From assembly GCA_945957605.1 (NCBI GenBank), contig CAMFLR010000012.1, positions 186,001-250,000 of the forward strand: 64,000 bases of DNA, given 5' to 3'. Both the position numbers and the translations under genes were made by a program. A model generated the notes under the pieces. That model was given only the letters and a program-made list of their open reading frames with translations, had not been told where the DNA came from and searched no databases. Source of the stretch: an uncultured Isosphaeraceae bacterium (lineage in GTDB: Bacteria; Planctomycetota; Planctomycetia; Isosphaerales; Isosphaeraceae). Of this stretch, positions 26,109 through 34,772 are shown piece after piece. Within the stretch, counting starts at the first letter, position 1. The number at the start of each line of letters is the position of its first letter.

Positions 26109-27017
26109 ATGAAGCGACGCGCATTTACGCTCATTGAACTCCTGGTCGTTATTTCGATCATCGGCGTGCTGATCGCTCTCTTGCTCCCTGCGGTTCAAGG
26201 CGCGCGAGAAGCCGGTCGCGCCACTCAGTGCAAGAACAACATCAAGCAGCTTGCCCTGGCGATCCAGTCGTACCACACCGTCAAGAACATCCTGCCCATG
26301 AGCAGTACTTCTGGCACAGGGCATGGCAACTATCACAGTGTGATCACCATGCTGCTCCCCTACATCGAGCAGCAGTCGCTCCTCACGTCGTACAACTTCT
26401 TCATGGAGCCCTACGACCCCGCCAACGGTACGACGGTGAATACGCAGATTGATACGATGATCTGCCCCTCGGTGCCGTTGACGATGCCCCGGAAATCGGC
26501 GTCGCAAATTGTGATTCCCACGCCCCCTGGCGGCACCTTCCCAGGTGCATCGAACTTCGCCCCCGGTCATTACGCAGCCAACTGGGGTGGCACTCGACCG
26601 GCCCCCAACGGTGACCCCCGCGCCGATTTTGCCACCGCGAACAACACCTATCGCGGCGCGATGCTCACCGTAGCGGTCGTCATCCCCAGCAACAAAATGC
26701 TGACACGCAACTGGCGCATCGAGCAGATTCCCGACGGCAGTTCGCAGACGATCGCACTCGGTGAACGCAAAGACGGATTCGGCTGGGCCGTCGGCGGCTA
26801 CGGCGGTAGTGAATTTGACGTCTGGACGCAGCCGACTTACACCGATCCGAACCCACTGTTCCTGCCGGTCTACACCGGTTCGTTCCACCCCGGCGGTGCA
26901 CATTTCGCTTACTTCGACGGCTCGGTGCGGTTTCTGAAGTCGTCGACGAACAAAGCCACCTGGTACGCGCTGTTGACGAAGGACGGCAAGGAAGTGATCA
27001 GCGCAGATTCGTATTGA
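26109..27017 (+). CDS. DUF1559 pseudopilin-like protein
   Basis: 302 residues. The N-terminus [20 protein letters not shown] is a prepilin-type signal in which the residue before the conserved Phe is Ala rather than the usual Gly. The DUF1559 body follows, ending with GGAHFAYFDGSVRFLKSS. It is presumably inserted in the inner membrane and processed by a prepilin peptidase; no peptidase gene is in the window. It is the first gene of a rightward run ending with the two GT39-like genes, although a strong terminator at 27052-27099 separates it from the next gene. Confidence 0.9.
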   Translation: MKRRAFTLIELLVVISIIGVLIALLLPAVQGAREAGRATQCKNNIKQLALAIQSYHTVKNILPMSSTSGTGHGNYHSVITMLLPYIEQQSLLTSYNFFMEPYDPANGTTVNTQIDTMICPSVPLTMPRKSASQIVIPTPPGGTFPGASNFAPGHYAANWGGTRPAPNGDPRADFATANNTYRGAMLTVAVVIPSNKMLTRNWRIEQIPDGSSQTIALGERKDGFGWAVGGYGGSEFDVWTQPTYTDPNPLFLPVYTGSFHPGGAHFAYFDGSVRFLKSSTNKATWYALLTKDGKEVISADSY

Positions 27018-27051
27018 TATCGCGCCGAATCCACACTTCTAACATCTATAA

Positions 27052-27099
27052 AGGCCGGCTCTGCTTCCTCACGCGAGGCAGAGCCGGCCTCTTTGTTTC
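27052..27099 (+). terminator. Intrinsic terminator after the DUF1559 gene
   Basis: A perfect 13-bp stem, AGGCCGGCTCTGC/GCAGAGCCGGCCT, followed by CTTTGTTTC. A diverged copy of the same hairpin follows the next gene at 29638-29681. Confidence 0.85.
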
Positions 27100-27215
27100 A
27101 CAGTTTGAGAATTGATGGGGTGATCACCACTAACCTCTTCGTGGACCGCCCCATGCATGCGACAATCGGCCCAGTTGGAGGATGTTGCGATAAGACTCGC
27201 TCGGGGATAAAAGGT

Positions 27216-29513
27216 ATGTGCGCGTTGAAACACGGATTGTTTGTTCTGTTCATCGCACAGATCGGGACAACGCTCGTTCAGGGCGAAACAGTGCGAGGAA
27301 TTGTACTGGACGAGTCAGGAAAGCCCGCAAGCGGCGCTCATGTCTGGGCGACAAGCGTGGGGTCATCCCATGAGTTCCAGCGAATCGACGGCACATCCGA
27401 CGACCGAGGCGGCTTTCGCATGGAAGTACCGCCGGGAAACTGGCTGTGGAATGCATCATTCGGTAAACAAAGTCTCGAAAAAGACAAGTCCGTGAATATC
27501 GATGAAGGAAAGCCGCCCAAAGAAATTGTGCTCAACCTGACCAAGAGCGGCGCACTTCGTGTCCAGCTTCTCGAGGAAGAAACCGGAAAGCCAATTGTCG
27601 GCGGAACGCTTGCACTCGATAACGGCCTCATGCCCAAGACGGATAAGGACGGCCGTTTCGAAGTCGTTAGCCTGTCGCGCGAGGACTATCACGAAGCGAT
27701 CGTTCTCATTCCGGGACGAAGGCGAAAGAGCGTGCTCTTCGAGATGTCGGAGAAGCCGATCACCGAGTTGGAGATTCGCGTTCCCGTTGCCGGCAAGATC
27801 GTCGGTCGCGTGCTCGATGCCGATGGCAAACCGATTCCGCACGCGTTTGTCGGCAGGCCGGCGTCGGGAAAGACGGTCGCGATGAAGTCGATCTGGACGA
27901 AGGCCGACGACCAGGGCCGGTTCGAGTACGACGGGGTGTCGCTCGACGCGCCCACGAATTTGAGCGCCAATGCCGCGGGGTTTGAAAGCCTTGACATTGC
28001 GGGGTTGCGAGTGGCCTCGACCAGCGCGCCGCTGACGGTCGATTTTCGACTCAAACTCCGTCCAGGAGCAAAACCGATCGGAGCAGCGAAGGGAGACGCA
28101 GCTCCGAAACCGGCCAATCACCGCGATCTGTACGGCGTCGTGCGCAACATTGACAAGAAACCTCTGGAAGGAGTGCTGGTCCGTTGGGGACCTGATGCCA
28201 CGACGGGCGCCATCGAGGCGAAGACCGACGCCAATGGCAAGTTCAAGCTGGAGAATGTGCCGAACGCACCCTATTTTGTGTGCGCGATACCCCCGCAGCG
28301 CGATGTCGCGGCCCTGCTGGAGCCGGTTGGAGCACTCGGCGATCTTGACCTCGATCTCATTCTCGAAGCGGGCCATACCGTCAAAGGTGTGCTGCAAGAC
28401 GCGCGCGGGGCACCGATCGCGGGGATTTCCGTTCTACCCAGTTTGACGAAGCCCAATTCTCGGTCGCTCTATTTGCGCGATCGCGAAACAAAGACTGACG
28501 CCAAGGGACGGTTTGAAATCAACGGTCTCGCAGCGAAGGGCATGCAATTCACTTTTATGGGCTCAGGTTTTACGTCGATTCGCGATCGAAGCCTGGAAGT
28601 CGACAAGGAGCATACCATCGTCGGTAAGCCGGCCGGCGTCATTCGGGGCCGAGTCGTCGATTCCGACGGCAAGCCCGTACGCTCGTTTCGCGTACTGCTC
28701 AACATCTCGCGCCAACGCAGGCAGAATGATCTATTCGGCGGTTTCTTCGCGGGATACGGCGGCGCTGGGTTGTCGTTCACGACCGACGACGGAACGTTCC
28801 TCATTCGTAATCTGCAAGCGAATTCTGTTCAACGCGTGACAATCTTCGCACCCGGCTACGGCGAGTCCTCGATCGACCGCGTCGAAGCCCTTCCGCTGAG
28901 CGAATGGTCCGCCGACCGCGTACTCACGTGCAAGCTCCAACCCGCATTTAATCTCAATGTTCATGTTGTTGAAGACAGCACGGGTAAGCCGATTCCCGAC
29001 GCGCGAGTGGCTGTTATTTATAATGACCCAAGCATCGACGCAGGTTTCGCTTGGGGCCATCACGATGCCTCGGGAACTGAGACGATCCGGCGCCGGACGA
29101 AAGCCGACGGAGTCGCGAGTTTCTCGCCGCTGTCGCTTGCCGAAGGGTCGCTGATCGTTCAGGCGCAGGGCTTTACAAGGCACCATCAAGGGTGGCGCGA
29201 CGGCGCAAAGGAAGTGACCATTCGTCTCAAACCGGCCGCGACGATTTCCGGCGGAGTTATTGATAAATCGAAGAATACGCCAATCAACGGAGCCAACGTT
29301 TACTTGGTCGCGTCCGATCAATCATTTTATACGGATGTCACGGGACGATTGCAGCCGGGCAAGTTCCAAATCGACGAACTGCCGGGCGATGAATATCAGG
29401 TAATGGTTCGTTCCGCCGAGGGTAAGCAACTCTACGACGGGAAGCTTGCAATCAAAGCCCGCGAAACAGTCGTCCTTGACGTCGAGGTAGTGACCGAGGA
29501 CGCAGCGAAATGA
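27216..29513 (+). CDS. Secreted multi-module protein with carboxypeptidase-regulatory-like domains, copy A
   Basis: 765 residues from ATG 27216 (frame open to 27093), chosen because it matches the start of the tandem paralogue. The signal peptide is HGLFVLFIAQIGTTLVQG. The rest is a chain of about seven Ig-like carboxypeptidase-regulatory modules, each opening with a G.V.D..GKP..GA.V pattern: GIVLDESGKPASGAHVWAT, GRVLDADGKPIPHAFVG, GVLQDARGAPIAGISVLP, GRVVDSDGKPVRSFRVLL and VVEDSTGKPIPDARVAVIY. No enzyme domain is visible, so it is probably an extracellular adhesive or scaffold protein. It forms a tandem pair with the next gene, and the duplicated segment includes the upstream terminator. Confidence 0.85.
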   Translation: MCALKHGLFVLFIAQIGTTLVQGETVRGIVLDESGKPASGAHVWATSVGSSHEFQRIDGTSDDRGGFRMEVPPGNWLWNASFGKQSLEKDKSVNIDEGKPPKEIVLNLTKSGALRVQLLEEETGKPIVGGTLALDNGLMPKTDKDGRFEVVSLSREDYHEAIVLIPGRRRKSVLFEMSEKPITELEIRVPVAGKIVGRVLDADGKPIPHAFVGRPASGKTVAMKSIWTKADDQGRFEYDGVSLDAPTNLSANAAGFESLDIAGLRVASTSAPLTVDFRLKLRPGAKPIGAAKGDAAPKPANHRDLYGVVRNIDKKPLEGVLVRWGPDATTGAIEAKTDANGKFKLENVPNAPYFVCAIPPQRDVAALLEPVGALGDLDLDLILEAGHTVKGVLQDARGAPIAGISVLPSLTKPNSRSLYLRDRETKTDAKGRFEINGLAAKGMQFTFMGSGFTSIRDRSLEVDKEHTIVGKPAGVIRGRVVDSDGKPVRSFRVLLNISRQRRQNDLFGGFFAGYGGAGLSFTTDDGTFLIRNLQANSVQRVTIFAPGYGESSIDRVEALPLSEWSADRVLTCKLQPAFNLNVHVVEDSTGKPIPDARVAVIYNDPSIDAGFAWGHHDASGTETIRRRTKADGVASFSPLSLAEGSLIVQAQGFTRHHQGWRDGAKEVTIRLKPAATISGGVIDKSKNTPINGANVYLVASDQSFYTDVTGRLQPGKFQIDELPGDEYQVMVRSAEGKQLYDGKLAIKARETVVLDVEVVTEDAAK

Positions 29514-29637
29514 GCCGTTGATGCCAGGATAGTCTGCCCCCTGGTGCTACTTCGTTCTCGGACACTACGCAGCAAGCGACAAAGCACGTCAAGTAAGTGA
29601 TTGGCGCGGATTCCCGCCGATCGATTCTCAAACCCGA

Positions 29638-29681
29638 AAAGGCCGACTCTGCCCTCTCATTCTGAAGCAGGGTCGGCCTTT
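29638..29681 (+). terminator. Intrinsic terminator after copy A, duplicated hairpin
   Basis: The stem GGCCGACTCTGC/GCAGGGTCGGCC pairs with one G-T wobble and is followed by TTTGCG. Its sequence and spacing to the downstream start match the terminator at 27052-27099, so it appears to be part of the tandem duplication. Confidence 0.75.
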
Positions 29682-29802
29682 GCGATTCACCTCGCGGGCA
29701 TTCAGAAAGCAATCCGCACAGACCTCTTCGTTGATGGCCTCATGCGTGCGACAATCGGCCGAATTGAAGTGCCGGGATAAGACTCGCTTGGGAGCTAACG
29801 CG

Positions 29803-32106
29803 ATGTGCGCGCTGAAACGCTGGTTGTTCGTTCTGTTCATCGCGCAGCTAGGCACGATGCTCGTTCAGGGCGAGACTGTGCGTGGAACAGTGCGAGACGA
29901 GTCGGGAAAGCCCGCGAGCGGCGCGCATGTTTGGGCGACAAATGTGAGCACGTACCACGAGTCTCAACGGATCGACGGCACGACGGACGATCGCGGCAGC
30001 TTTCGCATCGAAGTACCGCCGGGACGTTGGATTCTGAATGCGAATCTCGGCGTGCAAGGTCTCGACAATGTGGACTATTTGAATATCAATGCAGGAACGC
30101 CAATCAAGGAACGAACACTCCAACTCGTCCGGAACGGCGAGCTTCGTGTGCGGATGCTCGAGGATGAAACAGGAAAGCCAATTGTCGGCGGAACACTGGC
30201 GGTCGATAACGGGCTGACGCCAAAGACGGACGGCGATGGTCGGCTCCAAGTGCCGAGCCTGACCTTCCGCGCTCACGAAGCGGTTGTTCACGTTCCCGGA
30301 CGGATGCGGAAGAGAGTTCATTTCGAGATGTCGGAGAAGCCGATCACCGAACTGGAAATCCGCGTCCCAGCCGCTGGCAAGGTGATCGGTCGCGTGCTTG
30401 ATGCCGACGGCAAACCCATTCCGAACGCCTTTGTCGGCAAGGGGGCGAATGGGCTTGTCGTAGTGACAAAGCGGCTTTGGACCAAGGTCGATGACCAGGG
30501 CCGGTTCGAGTATGACGGCTTACCGATCAATGCCCCTACACGTTTGATGGCCGAAGCCGAAGGGTTTATCGCCTTCGACTCGGAGTTCCTTCGAATCACG
30601 TCGGCCAGCACGCCGCTGACCGTCGACTTCCGACTCAAACCTCAACCAGGTGCGCAGCCAATCGGAGTCGCCGCTGGAGCGGCGAAGGGAGATTCGGCCC
30701 CGGAATCAGCAGGTTCGCGCGACCTGTATGGAATCGTGCGCAACGCCAGCAAGAATCCGGTTGAAGGAGCCACGGTGCGCTGGGGGGCGGATGGAACGAT
30801 CGAAACGAAAACCGACGCCAACGGCAAATTCAAGTTGGCGAACGTGCCGAACGTGTCTGGTTTTGTATGCGTGCTGCCCGAGCTCAGCGATACAGCGCCT
30901 CTGCTCGAACCCGTGACGGTTCGGGGTGATCTGGACCTTGATCTCGCGCTCGAACCCGGTCACAGCATAAAGGGCGTAGTCCAGGATGCGCACGGCATTC
31001 CGTTCGTAGGCATTTCGGTCTCACCCAGCCTGACGAAGCTTGGATCCCGGCCGCTTGTATTGCTCGATCGCAGGGCGAGAACCGACGCGCAGGGACGCTT
31101 TGAAATCAGTGGTCTTCCAGCGACGGGCGTGCAATTCGCGTTCTTTGGATCGGGTCTTACGCAGATTCGCGATCGCCTCCTTGAAGTCGATAAGGAACAT
31201 ACTGTCGTCGCCAAGGCTGCCGGCTCCATTAGGGGCCGCGTGGTTGACGCCGACGGCAAGCCTGTGCGCTCGTTTCGAGTTTTGCTCGGGTACCCGCATG
31301 AAAGCATGGCAAATGACGTCTCCGGTGGGTTCCCCACCGAGTTTTCGAGGTCGGGACTGTCATTCACGAGTGACGATGGTTCATTCCTCATTCGCAATCT
31401 CCAAGCGAATTCGATTCAGCGTGTGACCATCCTTGCGGCCGGCCACGGCGAGAGTTCGCTCGACCGCGTCGGAGCCGTTCCGTTGACCGAGCGGGTGGCC
31501 GGTCGCGAACTGATTTTCAAATTGCCACTCCCGTTCAACGTGAAAGTCACCGTGGTTGAAGACAGTACGGGGAAACCAATTCCCGGCGCCGAAGTCGCGA
31601 TACTGAATACGACTCCAGATGTCGATAAGCTCTTCTTCGTCTGGGACGATGATTGGTTCCTCGTGTGCGATGAAATGCGAGGCCGGACCAAGGCAGACGG
31701 CGTCGCCAGATTCTCGCCCCTAGGGTTTGGGGAGGGTACGGTAACTGTTCGCGCCAAGGGGTTCGCCAGGCACCATCAGAGCTGGCGTGACGACGCCGAG
31801 GAACTGACAGTTCGACTCAAGCCGGCCGCCTCAATGACCGGGCGCGTTCTTGATAAAGCCACAAATGCACCACTCAACCTAGGCGCGGTGTTCTTGAGAG
31901 GCCCGGATCGATCGTCACGCCAGGACATTACGGGCCGATCACAGCCCGGCGAATTTCATTTTGACGAGTTGCCTGGTGGTGAATATATGATCACAATCGG
32001 CTCTGAAGAGAAGAGGCGGAGTATATATTCCGGAAAACTCTCGGTCAAAGCTGGTGAAAACCTCGTGATCGACTTCGAGGTATCAACCGCAGGTCCAGCG
32101 CGATGA
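29803..32106 (+). CDS. Secreted multi-module protein with carboxypeptidase-regulatory-like domains, copy B
   Basis: 767 residues from ATG 29803, which has GGGAG eight bases upstream. It is a near full-length paralogue of the 27216 product: the signal peptide (RWLFVLFIAQLGTMLVQG), the order of modules and most module starts are shared (GTVRDESGKPASGAHVWAT, GRVLDADGKPIPNAFVG, GRVVDADGKPVRSFRVLL). Differences are spread along the length, including AAGAAKGDSAPES around residue 295 and WDDDWFLVCDEM near residue 620, so the duplication is not recent. Likely role is extracellular scaffold or adhesin. No terminator hairpin follows; the esterase gene begins 66 bp downstream. Confidence 0.85.
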   Translation: MCALKRWLFVLFIAQLGTMLVQGETVRGTVRDESGKPASGAHVWATNVSTYHESQRIDGTTDDRGSFRIEVPPGRWILNANLGVQGLDNVDYLNINAGTPIKERTLQLVRNGELRVRMLEDETGKPIVGGTLAVDNGLTPKTDGDGRLQVPSLTFRAHEAVVHVPGRMRKRVHFEMSEKPITELEIRVPAAGKVIGRVLDADGKPIPNAFVGKGANGLVVVTKRLWTKVDDQGRFEYDGLPINAPTRLMAEAEGFIAFDSEFLRITSASTPLTVDFRLKPQPGAQPIGVAAGAAKGDSAPESAGSRDLYGIVRNASKNPVEGATVRWGADGTIETKTDANGKFKLANVPNVSGFVCVLPELSDTAPLLEPVTVRGDLDLDLALEPGHSIKGVVQDAHGIPFVGISVSPSLTKLGSRPLVLLDRRARTDAQGRFEISGLPATGVQFAFFGSGLTQIRDRLLEVDKEHTVVAKAAGSIRGRVVDADGKPVRSFRVLLGYPHESMANDVSGGFPTEFSRSGLSFTSDDGSFLIRNLQANSIQRVTILAAGHGESSLDRVGAVPLTERVAGRELIFKLPLPFNVKVTVVEDSTGKPIPGAEVAILNTTPDVDKLFFVWDDDWFLVCDEMRGRTKADGVARFSPLGFGEGTVTVRAKGFARHHQSWRDDAEELTVRLKPAASMTGRVLDKATNAPLNLGAVFLRGPDRSSRQDITGRSQPGEFHFDELPGGEYMITIGSEEKRRSIYSGKLSVKAGENLVIDFEVSTAGPAR

Positions 32107-32172
32107 GCCATCGCCGAATTGCATAGAGTCCTCAACACGCGTTCATTTCCAATCCAGGGAGTTCCCACCACC

Positions 32173-33072
32173 ATGTTTCGACGCGTACGGATGAGCGTTC
32201 TGGCCGCTTCGGCCTGCGTCTTAGGTTCGATCCCAGCCTGGGGCCAGGCCGAACCCAAGGCTCAGCCCAAGGTGATCATCGCCAACGATCTGGTTTACAC
32301 CAAGGTTGGCGGCGAGGAATTGAAGGTTGACGTCGCGCGGCCGGAGGAGGGGAGTGGACCTTTCCCGGGAGTGTTGGTGATCCACGGCGGCGGCTGGCGC
32401 GGCGGCGACAAGGCCAGCAATCGCGGCCTGCTCGCCGAATTCGCCAGGCGAGGCTATGTAGCGATCTCGCCGCAGTATCGCTTCTGCCCCAAGCACGTTT
32501 TCCCCGCTCAGGTTCATGACGTCAAAGCCGCAGTCCGCTGGCTGCGTTCGCACAAGGATGAGTACAAGCTGGATTCCGACCACATCGGCGCCGTCGGGTT
32601 CTCTGCTGGTGGTCACCTCTCGCTGATGCTCGGCGTGACCGACTCTGGCGATGGTCTCGAAGGCGACGTCCCGGCCGATGCTCCCAGCTCGAAGGTGCAA
32701 GCGGTCGTGAACTACTTCGGCCCAACCGACCTGGCCGCGAGCGACTACCCCGACGTCTCGAAGGGACTGCTCAAGGACTTCATCGGCGGCACGCCAGCGG
32801 AAAAGGCCGATGCTTACGCCAAGGCGTCACCACTTACGTTCGTGAATGCCGGCGATCCGCCGATTCTTACGTTCCAGGGAACGAAAGACGTCCTTGTTCC
32901 CTACAGTCAGGCGACCAAGCTCGGCGATGCCCAGACGAAGAACGGGCTCGCGGGCCGCGTTGAGATCTTGATTAACCTCGGCCACGGCTGGGGCGGACCC
33001 GACATCATCCACACCCAGGCCGGCACGTTCGCGTTCTTCGACCGCTATCTCAAGCCAGCGCCGAAGAAGTAA
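32173..33072 (+). CDS. Secreted alpha/beta-hydrolase, BD-FAE/acetyl-xylan-esterase-like
   Basis: 299 residues from ATG 32173, with GGGAG upstream. The signal peptide is MSVLAASACVLGSIPAWGQ. The hydrolase domain has the oxyanion motif VIHGGGWRGGDKASN, the nucleophile elbow GFSAGGHLSLM, an Asp in FQGTKDVLVPYSQA and the His in INLGHGWGGPD. This is the lipase/esterase type often found as BD-FAE or acetylxylan esterase. It lies directly upstream of a GH44 glycosidase gene, which suggests removal of ester groups from plant or algal polysaccharide before backbone cleavage. That functional link is inferred from position. Confidence 0.88.
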   Translation: MFRRVRMSVLAASACVLGSIPAWGQAEPKAQPKVIIANDLVYTKVGGEELKVDVARPEEGSGPFPGVLVIHGGGWRGGDKASNRGLLAEFARRGYVAISPQYRFCPKHVFPAQVHDVKAAVRWLRSHKDEYKLDSDHIGAVGFSAGGHLSLMLGVTDSGDGLEGDVPADAPSSKVQAVVNYFGPTDLAASDYPDVSKGLLKDFIGGTPAEKADAYAKASPLTFVNAGDPPILTFQGTKDVLVPYSQATKLGDAQTKNGLAGRVEILINLGHGWGGPDIIHTQAGTFAFFDRYLKPAPKK

Positions 33073-33118
33073 TTTCGTTGAGACTCCCCTCCCAACCTCG
33101 CGAAATCCGAGGCCGCAA

Positions 33119-34675
33119 ATGAGCGCAAGCATAATCCCTCTCATTCTCGGGTTGATCGCCGCTGAGCCGGCCACCGTCAGAATCAATCTCGACACACGGC
33201 CGATGCATGCGATCAGCCCTGGAATTTATGGTGCGTCGGGAGTTTCGCCCGAGCTTGCCGCGAAATACGGCCTCACGACCATTCGCTGGGGCGGCAATCG
33301 TTCGTCACGCTACAACTGGAAAACCGAAGCCGATAACGCCGGCTCCGACTGGTTCTTCTTGAACGGAAAAGCCGGATCGTGGCAGGGCTTTGTCGATGGG
33401 ACGCAACGCGCGGGCATTTCGACTTATCTCACCGTGCCAATGCTTCCCTGGGTCGCCAAAGGGGCGGAGGGGTGGAGCTTCTCGGTAAAAAAATACGGCC
33501 CGCAGCAAAAGGCGGAGTCGTACGTTCCCGATCGCGGCAACGGCGTGAAGCCGAACGGCACGCCGATCGTCGATAACAATCCCCTCGATGCGTCGGTCGA
33601 ATCAACGCCTGAGTTTCAGGCCGAAGGAATTGCCAAGCTCAAATATCCCAACCAAGCGCTACCGCGAATCTACGGGCTCGATAACGAGCCTATGCTCTGG
33701 AACCACACCCATCGCGACGTCCATCGCATCCCGCCAGGCTACGACGAGGTCTTCACGCGAGGGCGCGACTACGCTCTGGCGATCAAGGGCGTCGATCCGG
33801 GCGCACTCATCGCCGGCCCTTGCAGTTGGGGCTGGACCGATCTGACGTTCTCCGCGCTCGACGCCGCGACCGATAACTACGCCACCCACGCCGACAACCG
33901 CGCTCACGGCAGCGTGCCGTTTCTGGCCTGGTATTTGAGCGAGATGCGCAAGGCGTCGGCCAAGGCCGAAAAGCGGCTGCTCGACCTCGTCGACGTGCAT
34001 TTCTATCCGCAGGGACAAGTCGACGGGCAGATGGTTTACGGCGGCAAGAACACGTCGGACGCGTTGCGTGCGCTTCGGCTCCGCTCGACGCGGGGGCTCT
34101 GGGATCGAACTTATCGCGACGAAAGTTGGATTCGCGATCCGGTGCAACTCATCCCGCGCGTGAAAGATTGGATCAACGGAGTCTATCCCGGCACGAAATT
34201 GTGCATCGGCGAATATAACTGGGGCGGCGACGACGATATCAGCGGCGCGATTGCCCAGGCCGACGTGCTCGGAATTTTCGCGCGGGAGAAGGTTGATTAC
34301 GCTTACCTCTGGGCGGGCCTGGCCGGCACGCAACGGTTCGCGTTCGAGCTTTATCGCAATCCCGACGGCAAACACAACGGCTTCGGCACGACGTACCTGG
34401 ACGCGCATTCGAGCGATCCCGAACGAGTGACCGCCTACGCCGCGCGACGGGCCGACCGCGCGGTCACGATCGTGCTGATCAACAAGGATCTCAAAACGAC
34501 GGCCGAGGTGGAGATCTCCGCGCGTACCACGGCCGGGGATCTCTTCGTGCTGCCCAATCCGCCAGGGCCAGTGCGCGCGGAAAAATGGCAGACAGCCGAG
34601 CGAGATCTCAAGCTCAAATTGCAACCGCTGACGGCGACGATGGTCGTGTTTCCCTACGTGGACTCCAGGCGCTGA
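33119..34675 (+). CDS. Glycoside hydrolase family 44-like endoglucanase/xyloglucanase
   Basis: 518 residues; GAGG lies seven bases before the ATG. A short hydrophobic N-terminus (SIIPLILGLIAAEPA) may be a signal peptide. Family GH44 features follow: TTIRWGGNRSSRYNWKTEA near residue 58, the acid/base Glu in YGLDNEPMLWNHTHRD, and the nucleophile Glu in LCIGEYNWGGDDD. The C-terminal 90 residues form a beta-sandwich-like end typical of the family. GH44 enzymes cleave beta-1,4-glucans and xyloglucan. It is 46 bp downstream of the esterase gene, probably the same transcript. Confidence 0.87.
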   Translation: MSASIIPLILGLIAAEPATVRINLDTRPMHAISPGIYGASGVSPELAAKYGLTTIRWGGNRSSRYNWKTEADNAGSDWFFLNGKAGSWQGFVDGTQRAGISTYLTVPMLPWVAKGAEGWSFSVKKYGPQQKAESYVPDRGNGVKPNGTPIVDNNPLDASVESTPEFQAEGIAKLKYPNQALPRIYGLDNEPMLWNHTHRDVHRIPPGYDEVFTRGRDYALAIKGVDPGALIAGPCSWGWTDLTFSALDAATDNYATHADNRAHGSVPFLAWYLSEMRKASAKAEKRLLDLVDVHFYPQGQVDGQMVYGGKNTSDALRALRLRSTRGLWDRTYRDESWIRDPVQLIPRVKDWINGVYPGTKLCIGEYNWGGDDDISGAIAQADVLGIFAREKVDYAYLWAGLAGTQRFAFELYRNPDGKHNGFGTTYLDAHSSDPERVTAYAARRADRAVTIVLINKDLKTTAEVEISARTTAGDLFVLPNPPGPVRAEKWQTAERDLKLKLQPLTATMVVFPYVDSRR

Positions 34676-34772
34676 GGCTTGATTCGCACAGCGTTTGGGA
34701 CCAGACTGGAAGGGGGCGAAAAAGCCGCCGGGCGGCGATGTTGCGATTTGGTGAAATCAGCGAGGCTTGAGC

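Noticed and set aside
25898..26161. Minus-strand frame before the 26109 DUF1559 gene
   Set aside because: Overlaps the start of a certain gene and shows no family motif; the gap more likely contains promoters.
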